Part shown: piece after piece, positions 45,576-55,858 of the stretch
Numbering within the stretch: position 1 is the stretch's first letter
How the letters are laid out: each line of letters begins with the position of its first letter
Assembly (NCBI RefSeq): GCF_900112865.1
Contig: NZ_FONH01000003.1
Span: 142,005 to 206,004, forward strand
From: Dyella marensis
Lineage (GTDB): Bacteria > Pseudomonadota > Gammaproteobacteria > Xanthomonadales > Rhodanobacteraceae
Reading direction: 5' to 3'
Length of the DNA stretch: 64,000 nt
Made by a program: the position numbers and the translations under genes
Notes under the pieces: generated by a model
Database searches by the model: none
What the model saw: only the letters and a program-made list of their open reading frames with translations
Told to the model about the DNA's origin: nothing

Positions 45576-45934
45576 GCACGGGTCCGTGGCAGAAGTGCAG
45601 GGAATGGAGGTGCAAAGTCGGCCATGCTAGCGGAACGGGCGTGGCAGGCCGATGCGCGGCGCAGCATTCGGCTTTGCGCCCTCTCCCTTCGGGAGAGGGC
45701 TGGAGTGAGGGTGCGGGCGGGAGCGTCAGAGTGATGTGCACCGCTCCGGCCGCACCCTCATCCGCCTGCCGGCACCTTCCTCGCTCCTCCACGCGAAGAG
45801 GGCACAGGGATGTGCCCGGCTTTGATGAGCGAGGAAAGCAGGGCACATCCCTGTGCCCTCCCCGCGTGCTCTCCCACGGGGACTACCTTCGGGTCGCCGG
45901 AGGGAGAAGGATTCCAGGTTGCACATGGTGAGGC
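45576..45934. other. 359-bp intergenic region rich in inverted repeats
   Basis: There is no gene. It contains a GCCCTCTCCC/GGGAGAGGGC hairpin (45678-45700) with the common TGGAGTGAGGGTGCGGG tail and a perfect 20-bp-arm palindrome at 45798-45860. The part next to 45576 should include the liuD promoter. Confidence 0.6.
45798..45860. repeat. Perfect inverted repeat with 20-bp arms
   Basis: The arms GAGGGCACAGGGATGTGCCC (45798-45817) and its exact complement (45841-45860) flank 23 bp. Each arm itself contains GGGCACA/TGTGCCC, so nested hairpins are possible. It lies 75 bp downstream of the cupin stop. Confidence 0.9.
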
Positions 45935-46453
45935 CTATTCGCCTTCCCAGTAGTCGACCGATTCGCCCTGCCGTCCCACCACCCGAAAGAACTGCGGCGT
46001 CCCATCCGCCGCCGGCGGATATTCAGCCATCACGCCGAATTTCCCGCTGTCCGGGTACTCGCACACCTCCGGATACTCCCGCGTGCTGATGCTGAGATAG
46101 CGCAGGTCCTTATCGCCGGTATTGGCAATTTGGTGCGCACTCTCCGGCCCTCCCGGCGGGCAGGCGATGATGTCGCCCACGCGGATCGGATGGCGTTCCT
46201 CGCCGATGCGCACCTCGCCCTCGCCCTCCAGCACGAAGAACATTTCCTCGTTCACGCGATGGTTGTGGAACGGATAGCCGCGCTTGCCCGGCGGCAGCAC
46301 GGTGATGTTGTAGCCGAGCTTCTGTGCGCCGAGCTGCGCGGAGATGCGCGCGACGCGCGGACCGTAGCGCTCCGCGGCGGTGCCGGTGGGCGCAAAGGCC
46401 AGCGGCACCGGTTGCGGTTCGACGTCGGCGATATTGACGATGTGGCTGGGCAT
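45935..46453 (-). CDS. Cupin-domain protein
   Basis: This is a single-domain cupin of 172 residues. Motif 1 is YPFHNHRVNEEMFFVLEGEG with metal-ligand candidates His63, His65 and Glu69/70; motif 2 includes VGDIIACPPGGPESAHQIAN with the fourth His. This mononuclear-metal cupin pattern is found in isomerases, dioxygenases and sensors. The start at 46453 excludes a longer reading that runs through repeat D into the VOC gene. It is 12 bp downstream of repeat D and could be cotranscribed with the VOC and enoyl-CoA hydratase genes. Substrate unknown. Confidence 0.8.
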   Translation of the reverse strand: MPSHIVNIADVEPQPVPLAFAPTGTAAERYGPRVARISAQLGAQKLGYNITVLPPGKRGYPFHNHRVNEEMFFVLEGEGEVRIGEERHPIRVGDIIACPPGGPESAHQIANTGDKDLRYLSISTREYPEVCEYPDSGKFGVMAEYPPAADGTPQFFRVVGRQGESVDYWEGE

Positions 46454-46465
46454 GACAGGTCCTGG

Positions 46466-46552
46466 GTAGGTTGGGGTGAGCCGGAGGCGAACCCCAACGT
46501 TGCGGTAGGCATGCGAGGTTCGTCGGGGTTCGCTGTGCTCACCCCAACCTAC
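46466..46552 (-). repeat. Palindromic repeat, copy D
   Basis: Full copy: GTAGGTTGGGGTGAGC ... GCTCACCCCAACCTAC outer arms and GAACCCCAAC ... TCGGGGTTCG inner arms. It starts 1 bp 3' of the VOC gene stop and ends 12 bp before the cupin start. Confidence 0.92.
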
Positions 46553-46553
46553 G

Positions 46554-46943
46554 TTATTCCGGCAAGTGGCAGACGGCTTCCACGTTGTGGCCGTCCAGGT
46601 CCAGCACGAAGGCTGCGTAGTAGTTGTCGTGATAGTGCTCGCGCAAGCCGGGCGGGCCGTTGTCGGTGCCGCCGGCGGCGAGCGCCGCGGCGTAGAACCG
46701 GTCCACTGCTTCGCGCGTCGGCGCCACGAAGGCGACATGGATCGCCGACAGCGGCGCGATCGGGTCGGCGCTGATCCAGAAGCTGGGCTTGCCGTCCTTG
46801 CCGAAGCCGGCGTGCGAGCGGCTGCCGGTCACTTCCTGGGTGACTTCCATCGCCAGGCCGCCGCCGAGCGGGGCCAGCACGCGTTCGTAGAAGGCCTTGC
46901 TGCGTGCGTAGTTCGAGACGGGCACGCCGATGTGGTCGAGCAT
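46554..46943 (-). CDS. VOC/glyoxalase-family protein
   Basis: This 129-residue VOC protein opens MLDHIGVPVSNYARSKAFYE with the family His4, and ends with VLDLDGHNVEAVCH, where the Glu/His pair completes the metal site. AAGGAG lies 7 bp upstream of the ATG at 46943. This fold covers glyoxalase I, dioxygenases, epimerases and antibiotic-binding proteins. It lies between the enoyl-CoA hydratase and cupin genes of the liu region, but methylmalonyl-CoA epimerase is not indicated by sequence. Confidence 0.85.
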   Translation of the reverse strand: MLDHIGVPVSNYARSKAFYERVLAPLGGGLAMEVTQEVTGSRSHAGFGKDGKPSFWISADPIAPLSAIHVAFVAPTREAVDRFYAAALAAGGTDNGPPGLREHYHDNYYAAFVLDLDGHNVEAVCHLPE

Positions 46944-46990
46944 GGAAGAACTCCTTGCGAGGAAGAGGGCGAGGGTGATCGCGGCGAAGT

Positions 46991-47785
46991 TTATGCCTGC
47001 GCGGTCCAGGCTGCTGCGCGCTTGTCGAGGAAGGCGCCCAGCCCTTCCTGGCCTTCCGCCGAAACGCGCAGGCGAGCGATCAACTCGGCGTTCTCGCGGT
47101 CGATGCGCTCGGCCTGCGCCTGGTCCTGGCCGGCGACCCGCAAGGCCAACCGCTTGGCTTGCGCCTGCGCGACCGGGCCCGCCTTGGCGAACGCGGCCAG
47201 CACGCCGGCCAGCGCGTCGTCCAGTTCCTCGGCGCGCACGCACTGGTGCAGCAGGCCGATGCGCTGGGCGGTCGACGCATCGAACAGTTCGCCGGTGAGA
47301 AACAGGCGGCGCGACTGGCGCAGGCCGATCGCCGCGATCACGTAGGGCGAGATCACCGCAGGCACCAGGCCGAGCTTCACTTCGGTCAGGCCGAATTTCG
47401 CGCTGTCCACGCCGATGGCGATGTCGCAGCAGGCGATAAGGCCCACGCCGCCGCCGTAAGCGGCGCCGTTGACGCGCGCCACGGTCGGCTTGGGCAGGAA
47501 CTGCAGCGTGCGCATCAGGGCGGCCAGGCGCAGCGAATCCTCGCGGTTCTCCGCCTCGCTGGCCTTGGCCATGCCGCGCATCCAGTTGAGATCCGCGCCG
47601 GCGGAGAAACTGGCGCCCGCGCCGGTGAGCACCACCGCGCGCACGTTTTCGTCGCGGCCGGCGGCGGCCAGCGCGTCGGTCAGTTCGGCGATCAGGCTGT
47701 CGTCGAAGGCGTTGTGCACCTGCGGGCGGTTCATGGTGACGGTGCGGACGCCGGCGCGGTCGGCGAGCTGGAGGCTGGTGTACAT
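46991..47785 (-). CDS. liuC: Enoyl-CoA hydratase family protein, probably 3-methylglutaconyl-CoA hydratase
   Basis: The crotonase has 264 residues. Landmarks: TVTMNRPQVHNAFDDSL, the oxyanion-hole segment FSAGADLNWMRGMA, RVNGAAYGGGVGLIACCDIA and KFGLTEVKLGLVP, the pattern of LiuC/AUH-type hydratases. It would convert 3-methylglutaconyl-CoA to HMG-CoA between MCC and HMG-CoA lyase. The ATG at 47785 is chosen because upstream sequence is repeat-like. It is probably cotranscribed with VOC and cupin. Confidence 0.85.
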   Translation of the reverse strand: MYTSLQLADRAGVRTVTMNRPQVHNAFDDSLIAELTDALAAAGRDENVRAVVLTGAGASFSAGADLNWMRGMAKASEAENREDSLRLAALMRTLQFLPKPTVARVNGAAYGGGVGLIACCDIAIGVDSAKFGLTEVKLGLVPAVISPYVIAAIGLRQSRRLFLTGELFDASTAQRIGLLHQCVRAEELDDALAGVLAAFAKAGPVAQAQAKRLALRVAGQDQAQAERIDRENAELIARLRVSAEGQEGLGAFLDKRAAAWTAQA

Positions 47786-47938
47786 GGCGGCCTGGAGGAT
47801 GGGGAAAGCCCGTAGGTTAGTGAAACCGGATGGGGAGCAGGCAAGCGGGAGCAAGAGCTTGCGATACGCCCCGGTCGAATGCGGGCCTCGATGCCGCAGG
47901 CCCGTGGCCATTCACCGTTTCCGGCGCAACCAAGCTAC

Positions 47939-47957
47939 AATGCGAACCATTCTTATT
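47939..47957 (+). promoter_or_regulatory. Fur box before feoA
   Basis: AATGCGAACCATTCTTATT differs from the consensus AATGAGAATCATTCTCATT at only 3 of 19 positions. It ends 3 bp before the feoA GTG start at 47961, so Fur-Fe would block initiation directly. The spacing is unusually tight; a leaderless or very short-leader mRNA, or a later start codon, is implied. Confidence 0.7.
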
Positions 47958-47960
47958 TGA

Positions 47961-48211
47961 GTGGTGGCCGTGCGACTGTCCGACCTGCCGAAAGGGGCGC
48001 CTGCCGTGGTGGACCGAGTGGACGATGCTCATAGCGACGATCCGATCGCGCAGCGCCTGCGCGACCTGGGCTTCGTCGCGGGCGAGCCGGTCCGCGTGGT
48101 GGCGCGTGGGCCGCTGGGCGCCGACCCGCTGCTGATCCAGATCGGCTCCACGCGTTTCGCGCTGCGCCGTACCGAAGCCGCGCGCGTCACCGTGCGCACC
48201 GGAGACCATGC

Positions 48212-48215
<4 letters not shown>
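47961..48215 (+). CDS. feoA: Ferrous iron transport protein A
   Basis: This is an SH3-like FeoA protein of 84 residues. RLSDLPKGAPAVVDRVDD and IAQRLRDLGFVAGEPVRVVA are the family core, with GSTRFALRRTEAARVTV as the last strands. Start GTG at 47961 (GTG codons at 47964 and 47970 are alternatives). It overlaps the feoB start by four bases. FeoA supports FeoB-mediated Fe(II) uptake and is under the Fur box. Confidence 0.92.
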
Positions 48216-50064
<1,849 letters not shown>

Positions 50065-50068
<4 letters not shown>

Positions 50069-50391
50069 GCGCGTTCGGGGTGATCCAGGCAGTGGTCATC
50101 GGCGTGCTGGTACTGGGCAGCGCGCTGTACGCGTTGCGCAAGCTGCTGCCGGGCCTGAGCACGCGCTGGCTGGCGGCGGCGTCCGCGTCGCTCAACAAGC
50201 CGTGGCGCAAGCCCTGGCTGCGCGCGCTGGGGCGTCGCCTGCAACCGGCGCAGGCGACCGGCAACTGCGGCGACGGCTGCGGCACTTGCGGTAGCTGCGG
50301 GCCCGCGCCTTCGGACTCCAGGCCGCCGTCATCCGCGCGGCCCGACGTGCAGCCGCTGGAATTCCGTTCGCGCGATCGCGCGGCGCGCTGA
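50065..50391 (+). CDS. DUF6587-like small membrane protein with Cys cluster, third gene of the feo operon
   Basis: The protein has 108 residues. An N-terminal membrane helix (FGVIQAVVIGVLVLGSALYA) is followed by a cytoplasmic tail containing CGDGCGTCGSCG, four closely spaced Cys that could bind iron or an iron-sulfur cluster. The start overlaps the feoB stop (ATGA). This DUF6587-type gene occupies the feoC position but is not homologous to winged-helix FeoC. A role in regulating or stabilising FeoB is inferred from position. The tail after the Cys cluster is Ser/Pro/Arg-rich. Confidence 0.75.
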
Positions 50392-50400
50392 CCCCCGTCT

Positions 50401-51855
50401 TCAGGCGGCCGCGGCGCTTGCCCTGCGGCGTCCGCGCTCCTTCCATGCATCGGCCAGCCAGAACGCCATCGCGATGGTGGCGCCGATTTCCGCCAGCGGT
50501 ACCGTGGGGGCGTCTTCGCCGCTCAGGGCCAGGCGCAGCATGTTGGCCAGCACGATCCAGCCGACCGGATGGATGCGGAACCGCGAGGGTCCGGCGCCGC
50601 TGCGTTCGCGATAGCGGCGTATGCCCAGCACGATCGCCAGCACCACGATCACCACGCTTGCCAATTCGTCGACCCCCAGATACTTGAGCGCCACCGCGAT
50701 CGCCGCCATCAGCGGAACGCAGGCCCAGCGCAGCCAGGTCCCGCGCCCGCCGTCCGTGTCGGGCAGGCGCTGCCAATAGTCGAGCCATTGCCAGCCCATA
50801 TAGGCGAAAGCGAGTCCGGCGACGCCGCAGATCCACGCCGCGATGGTCGGAAAAACGTTCCAGGCCTTGCTGGCGTCGCCGCCGAGCGTGATCACGCCGA
50901 ACAGCGCGGCGACCAGGGCGATGGCGGCGACGGTGGCGGTGACGATGCGCACCGAATTGATCGCCAGGCGCGGCAGCGACAAGCCGCGTGCGGCCGCCAG
51001 CAGCCAGAAATGCAACTGCTCCCGCGGCATGTAGGGGAGCAGTTCTTCCACGTGGTCGTCGCTCAGGCGGTTCGCGAAGCGCGCCAGTTCGCCCGGACGT
51101 TCCGGCAGCATCGACACCAGCAACACCTGCGGCCAGTGGAACGGGCGCACCAGCTGGCGCAACATGCGGCGGGTCATCTTGAGGTTGGGCGCATGGCCGG
51201 ACCAGCCGGGGTCGTGCGCGCGCCGCGCCGCCGCCTCGATGTGCTCCGGCTGCATTTCCCATTGCAGCCGCATGCGGCGGCGCAGCCGCTGCACCGCGAA
51301 CGGGTCGTAGCCGGCGCGCACGTGATCCAGATCGAAGAAGCCGAGCAGGGCGTCGAAGCATTCGGCCGGCATCGCCGTAGCCTGTTGCTGCACGCGCGCC
51401 ATCATGTGCTGGCCGAGCGCAGCCTTGGCCTGCAGCGACCACAGTTCGTGGCGACCGGCCAGCCAGGCGAGCAAGGCCTGCGGGTCGCCGCGTCCGGCCA
51501 CGGCGAGCAGCTCGTCCAGCAGGTGGGCGAGATCGACCGTGGTGGCAGGCAACGGCGCCTCGCCGCCCATGGCGCGCGGCGGCAGCGCGACGGGTCGGGC
51601 GTGCACCGGCGTATTGGCCGGCGCCGCCGCCATCGCGATCGGAGCTTCGTCCTGCCCATCGTCGCCATCGTGGACAGTCGCCTGCACCGTCCGGTTCTGG
51701 CAGAAGCGCAACGCGGCCTCATATGCCTCGCGCAGCCGCTGGAAACCGGCCGGATCTTCGTCGGGACGCGTGCCGCGCAGGCGCTGCGCATAGGCGCGTT
51801 TGATGCTGCGCTCGTCGGCATCCTCGGTCAGGCCGAGCAGTCCGAAGGCCCACAT
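50401..51855 (-). CDS. Membrane J-like protein, partner of the HscC-type Hsp70
   Basis: The protein has 484 residues. Residues 1-50 are a J-domain-like segment (LLGLTEDADERSIKRAYAQR then TRPDEDPAGFQRLREAYEAA). The canonical HPD is replaced by Arg30-Pro31-Asp32, so His is absent. The rest has a long helical linker (100-330) and about six C-terminal membrane helices (from IVTATVAAIALVAALFGVIT). The start codon overlaps the Hsp70 stop by one base, so translation is coupled. E. coli HscC works with J-like DjlB/DjlC; I recall similar RPDEDP-type motifs in that group. The client is unknown. Confidence 0.8.
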   Translation of the reverse strand: MWAFGLLGLTEDADERSIKRAYAQRLRGTRPDEDPAGFQRLREAYEAALRFCQNRTVQATVHDGDDGQDEAPIAMAAAPANTPVHARPVALPPRAMGGEAPLPATTVDLAHLLDELLAVAGRGDPQALLAWLAGRHELWSLQAKAALGQHMMARVQQQATAMPAECFDALLGFFDLDHVRAGYDPFAVQRLRRRMRLQWEMQPEHIEAAARRAHDPGWSGHAPNLKMTRRMLRQLVRPFHWPQVLLVSMLPERPGELARFANRLSDDHVEELLPYMPREQLHFWLLAAARGLSLPRLAINSVRIVTATVAAIALVAALFGVITLGGDASKAWNVFPTIAAWICGVAGLAFAYMGWQWLDYWQRLPDTDGGRGTWLRWACVPLMAAIAVALKYLGVDELASVVIVVLAIVLGIRRYRERSGAGPSRFRIHPVGWIVLANMLRLALSGEDAPTVPLAEIGATIAMAFWLADAWKERGRRRASAAAA

Positions 51856-53546
51856 CAGAGTTGCCGCTCCAGCTGGTCCAGCGCGTCGCGGAACTGGCCG
51901 CGATGCTCGCGGATCAGCTGCTCGTCCTGGCTGTCCAGCGACTGGCGGAACTGGGCGATCCACTGCTGTACCAGGTCGCGCGCCTGCAGGTGTTCTTCGT
52001 AGAGGCGCTCGGCGCGGGCGAGCAGGGCGATGTTCTCCTGCTTGCTGCGCGGATGGATCTTGATGTCCTCCAGCGCGCGCAGGCGCGCGCGGATTTCCTC
52101 CGGCGTGAGCAGTCCCGGATTCTGTTCCAGGATCAGCTCGTGCCGTTCGCCGGTGGCCAGCACGGTGGCCTCGGCCTGCAGTACGCCGTTGATGTCGTAG
52201 GTGAAGCGCAGGCGCACGCCGTTCTCGGCGGCGGAGCGGTCGGGCTGCAGGTGGATGGTCATCTCGCCCAGCAGGATGTTGCGCTCGACCATCGGGCTTT
52301 CGCCCTGATAGACCTCCAGCGAGAGCAACTTCTGGTGGTCATACACCGGGTAATAGATTTCCTCGCGGCTCACCGGCACCGTGCTGTTGCGATGGATGAT
52401 CGGCGAGAACAGGCCATCCTGGACCTGGCCGTTGCCGTCGCGGCGCGAAACCTTGGTGCCCAGCGTGTAGGGGCATACGTCGGTGAGGATGATCTCTTCC
52501 AGGCGCTGGTCGCGCACCTTCAGACCCGCGGCGACGCAGGCGCCCAGGGCGATCGCCTGGTCCGGGTTCACATGCCGCAGCGGCAGGCGGCCGAACATGC
52601 GCGAGACCAGCCTGGCGACCAGCGGCATGCGGCTGGCGCCGCCGACCAGCACCACTTCGCTCAGTTGCGCCGGCTGCAGGCGCGCGTCGCGCATGGCCCG
52701 TTCCACCGGCGCGCGCATGCGCTGGATCAGCGGATCGCACAGGCGCGCGAAGCGGTCCTCGTCGATGCTCCAGTTGCGCAGCGCGCCGTCCAGCGCGATC
52801 TCCAGCGACGACTGCCCGGCGCCGGCCAGCGAACGCTTGAGCAGTTCCAGGCGCCGCCGCAGCTGGCCCAGCTCGCCGGCCGGCAGGCGCTCGGGCGCGA
52901 TGCCGGTGTCGGCGCAGAAGGCCTGTAGCAGCACGTCGAGGAAATCCTCGCCGCCGAGGAAGTTGTCGCCGGCGCTGGCGTGCACTTCGACCACGCCTTC
53001 GAACAGTTCGAGGATGGACACGTCGAAGGTGCCGCCGCCCAGGTCGAACACCACGAAGCGCGAGCCTTCGCGCTGCTCCTGCAGGCCATAGGCGAGCGCG
53101 GCCGCCGTGGGTTCGTTGATCAGCCGCTCGACGCGGATGCCGGCCAGCTCGCCCGCGGCGCGCGTGGCCTTGCGCTGCGCGTCGGAGAAATAGGCCGGCA
53201 CGCTGATCACCGCCTCGGTGACTTTCTCGCCGGTGGCCGCTTCGGCGTCGTCGATCAGCGCGCGCAGGATCAGCGCGGACAGTTCTTCCGGCCGCAACAT
53301 GCGCGAGCCCAGCCGCGTTTCGCGCGGCGTGCCCATCCAGCGCTTGAACGCGGCCACGCTGTCGTTCGGATGGCTGACCATGCGGTCGCGCGCGGCCTGG
53401 CCGACCAGCATGTGGCCGTGCTCGTCGACACTCACCACCGACGGCGTCAGCAGTTCGCCCAGCGCGTTCGGAAACAACTTCGGGCCGTTCTCGCCATAGC
53501 ACCCGACCAGCGAGTGCGTGGTGCCCAGATCGATACCTACGATCAT
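51855..53546 (-). CDS. hscC: Hsp70 chaperone, HscC type
   Basis: The protein has 563 residues, shorter than DnaK (~640) and close to HscC (~556). The actin-like ATPase has MIVGIDLGTTHSLVG, VISVPAYFSDAQRKATRAAG, ERLINEPTAAALAYGLQ and VVFDLGGGTFDVSILELF; LVGGASRMPLV is in subdomain II. The substrate-binding domain is present but the helical lid is short. The DnaK C-terminal EEVD tail is lacking. It is coupled to a membrane J-like protein, forming a dedicated chaperone pair distinct from DnaK/DnaJ. The ATG at 53546 is the standard start. Confidence 0.9.
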   Translation of the reverse strand: MIVGIDLGTTHSLVGCYGENGPKLFPNALGELLTPSVVSVDEHGHMLVGQAARDRMVSHPNDSVAAFKRWMGTPRETRLGSRMLRPEELSALILRALIDDAEAATGEKVTEAVISVPAYFSDAQRKATRAAGELAGIRVERLINEPTAAALAYGLQEQREGSRFVVFDLGGGTFDVSILELFEGVVEVHASAGDNFLGGEDFLDVLLQAFCADTGIAPERLPAGELGQLRRRLELLKRSLAGAGQSSLEIALDGALRNWSIDEDRFARLCDPLIQRMRAPVERAMRDARLQPAQLSEVVLVGGASRMPLVARLVSRMFGRLPLRHVNPDQAIALGACVAAGLKVRDQRLEEIILTDVCPYTLGTKVSRRDGNGQVQDGLFSPIIHRNSTVPVSREEIYYPVYDHQKLLSLEVYQGESPMVERNILLGEMTIHLQPDRSAAENGVRLRFTYDINGVLQAEATVLATGERHELILEQNPGLLTPEEIRARLRALEDIKIHPRSKQENIALLARAERLYEEHLQARDLVQQWIAQFRQSLDSQDEQLIREHRGQFRDALDQLERQL

Positions 53547-53589
53547 CCTTGAATGTCCCCCTGTGGACCGGTTGCTTGAATGGCCTGCG

Positions 53590-55197
53590 TTACATCCGAA
53601 ACACGCCGTAGCGCTGCGGCTCGATCGGCGCATTGAGCGAGGCGGAGATGGCCAGGCCCAGCACGCGGCGGGTATCGGCCGGATCGATGATGCCGTCGTC
53701 CCACAGGCGCGCGCTGGCGTAGTAGGGGTGGCCCTGGCGCTCGTACTGCTCGCGGATGGGCGCCTTGAAGGCTTCCTCGTCCTCGGCGCTCCAGCTCTTG
53801 CCGGAGGCTTCCAGGCCGTCGCGGCGCACGGTGGCGAGCACCGAGGAGGCCTGTTCGCCGCCCATCACGCTGATGCGCGCGTTCGGCCACATCCACAGGA
53901 AGCGCGCGCCGTAGGCACGGCCGCACATGGCGTAGTTGCCGGCGCCGAAGCTGCCGCCGATCACCACGGTGAACTTCGGTACGTGCGAGCAGGCCACCGC
54001 GGTGACCATCTTGGCGCCGTCCTTGGCGATGCCGGCGTTCTCGTACTTTCTGCCGACCATGAAGCCGGTAATGTTCTGCAGGAACACCAGCGGCACGTTG
54101 CGCTGGTTGCACAGCTCGATGAAATGCGCGCCCTTGAGCGCGCTCTCGGCGAACAGGATGCCGTTGTTGGCGACGATGCCCACCGGATAGCCGTGGATGT
54201 GCGCGAAGCCGCAGACCAGGGTCTTGCCGTAGCGCGCCTTGAATTCGTGGAATTCGGAGCCGTCGACGATGCGCGCGATCACCTCGCGGATATCGAACGG
54301 GCGGCGGGTGTCCTGCGGGATCACGCCGTACAGTTCCTCGGCGGCATAGCGCGGCTCGGCCGGCGCGCGCAGGGCCAGCGGGATGTCCTTCCTGCGGTTG
54401 AGGCTGGCGACGATGTCGCGCGCGATCGACAGCGCGTGCGCGTCGTTCTCGGCGAAGTGGTCGGCCACGCCGGAGACGGACGTATGGACGTCCGCGCCGC
54501 CCAGCGCCTCGGCATCCACCACTTCGCCGGTGGCGGCTTTCACCAGCGGCGGGCCGCCCAGGAAGATAGTGCCCTGCTCGCGCACGATGATGGTCTCGTC
54601 GCTCATCGCCGGCACGTAGGCGCCGCCGGCGGTGCACGAACCCATCACCACGGCGATCTGCGGGATACCCAGGCCCGACATGCGCGCCTGGTTGTAGAAG
54701 ATGCGGCCGAAATGCTCCTTGTCCGGGAACACCTCGTCCTGCAGCGGCAGGAAGGCGCCGCCGGAATCGACCAGGTACACGCAGGGCAGGCGGTTCTCCA
54801 GCGCCACTTCCTGCGCGCGCAGGTGCTTCTTCACGGTCATCGGGAAATAGGTGCCGCCCTTGACGGTGGCGTCGTTGGCGACCACCACCACCTCGATGCC
54901 GTGCACGCGGCCGATGCCGGTGATGATGCCGGCGGCCGGCGCGGCGTCGTCGTACATGCCGTGCGCGGCGAGCGGCGAGAGCTCGAGGAAGGGCGAGCCC
55001 GGGTCGAGCAGGGCGCGGATGCGCTCGCGCGGCAGCAGCTTGCCGCGCGCGGTGTGCTTCTCGCGCGCCTTCTCGCCGCCGCCTTCGGCACTGTGCGCCA
55101 GCTGTCGGTGCAGATCGTCCACCAGCGCGCGCAGGCTGGCGCTGCCGGCCTGGAATTCGGGCGAACGGGTATCCAGTTGCGAGGCGATGACACTCAT
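53590..55197 (-). CDS. liuB: Methylcrotonyl-CoA carboxylase carboxyltransferase subunit (beta)
   Basis: The subunit has 535 residues. Carboxyltransferase landmarks: [80 protein letters not shown] and [16 protein letters not shown], with a C-terminal dimerisation end. The GITGFMVG-type and [11 protein letters not shown] segments are typical of MCC beta rather than propionyl-CoA carboxylase. It partners the alpha subunit at 43578-45575, an unusual split. The start at 55197 is the conserved MSVIASQLD; the longer frame is low quality. Confidence 0.93.
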   Translation of the reverse strand: MSVIASQLDTRSPEFQAGSASLRALVDDLHRQLAHSAEGGGEKAREKHTARGKLLPRERIRALLDPGSPFLELSPLAAHGMYDDAAPAAGIITGIGRVHGIEVVVVANDATVKGGTYFPMTVKKHLRAQEVALENRLPCVYLVDSGGAFLPLQDEVFPDKEHFGRIFYNQARMSGLGIPQIAVVMGSCTAGGAYVPAMSDETIIVREQGTIFLGGPPLVKAATGEVVDAEALGGADVHTSVSGVADHFAENDAHALSIARDIVASLNRRKDIPLALRAPAEPRYAAEELYGVIPQDTRRPFDIREVIARIVDGSEFHEFKARYGKTLVCGFAHIHGYPVGIVANNGILFAESALKGAHFIELCNQRNVPLVFLQNITGFMVGRKYENAGIAKDGAKMVTAVACSHVPKFTVVIGGSFGAGNYAMCGRAYGARFLWMWPNARISVMGGEQASSVLATVRRDGLEASGKSWSAEDEEAFKAPIREQYERQGHPYYASARLWDDGIIDPADTRRVLGLAISASLNAPIEPQRYGVFRM

Positions 55198-55299
55198 GAG
55201 GCGAAGGCTGCGCTCGGGGAAAGGCCGGATGATAGCGGCCGGCGCACTGCAGCCGAAACACACCGCCGCATTTCCTCGCGACGCGGTTTTTTGCGGACG

Positions 55300-55335
55300 A
55301 AAAAAAACCGGCCGCTCGCGCGGCCGGTTTTCCTG
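55300..55335 (-). terminator. Intrinsic terminator of the Ala-rich lipoprotein gene
   Basis: AACCGGCCGC (55306-55315), loop TCGC, GCGGCCGGTT (55320-55329); the eight-A run at 55300-55307 is a U-tract on the minus strand. It lies about 20 bp after the stop and separates this gene from liuB. Confidence 0.9.
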
Positions 55336-55351
55336 AAGCATCGCGAAGGGA

Positions 55352-55714
55352 TTAATGGCCCTTGGCGGCGTCCTTCGCCTTGTCCGCGGCGTCCTTGGCG
55401 GCGCCGGCAGCGTCCTGGGCAGCACCAGCGGCCTTGGAAGCGGCGTCGGCAGCCTGCTCCATGGCGGCAGCCGGAGCGGTGCCGGCGGCAGCCGGAGCAG
55501 CGGCGGTCGAAGCCGGAGCAGCAGCCGGAGCGGCAGCGGTGGAAGCCGGAGCAGCGGCCGGAGCCTGCTCGGCAGCCTTCTGAGCCTGGTCAGCCGACTG
55601 CTGAGCCTGGTCAGCCGACTTCTGGGCGTCCTGCGCGGAATCCTGCGCGCCGTTGCTGCAAGCCGCCAGCAGCGCGACGAGCGCGGAGGCGAGTAGGGTA
55701 CGCGTGAACTTCAT
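55352..55714 (-). CDS. Ala-rich repetitive lipoprotein, unknown
   Basis: The protein has 120 residues. Lipobox LAAC (Cys19) after [19 protein letters not shown]. The mature part has three zones: [20 protein letters not shown] heptad-like repeats, an Ala/Pro linker with two [11 protein letters not shown] units, and a C-terminal [21 protein letters not shown] helix. The last zone resembles the 11-residue repeats of LEA/phasin-like helices. AAAGGAG lies 8 bp upstream of the ATG, and a strong terminator follows. Highly expressed small lipoproteins of this design (Lpp-like or stress-related) are known, but no homologue is identified. Confidence 0.75.
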   Translation of the reverse strand: MKFTRTLLASALVALLAACSNGAQDSAQDAQKSADQAQQSADQAQKAAEQAPAAAPASTAAAPAAAPASTAAAPAAAGTAPAAAMEQAADAASKAAGAAQDAAGAAKDAADKAKDAAKGH

Positions 55715-55858
55715 TGTTGAATCTCCTTTGCCGTGGAATGCCGTTTGGCGGGCGTATTAATAGCGCTTTCGCGGAATTTGCGCCACATCTTTTATTAACA
55801 AGGCCATGGCCGGGTTATCCCCCTTTCATGGGGATGCCCGGCCCAGGCGTGGCTGCTT

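Noticed and set aside
47811-47820. GTAGGTTA near the liuC start as another palindrome copy
   Set aside because: Only eight bases match and no complementary arm is present.
55355-55696. Plus-strand Gly/Ser-rich open frame over the Ala-rich lipoprotein
   Set aside because: Complement of Ala/Pro codons; the minus-strand gene has a lipobox, a strong ribosome site and a terminator.
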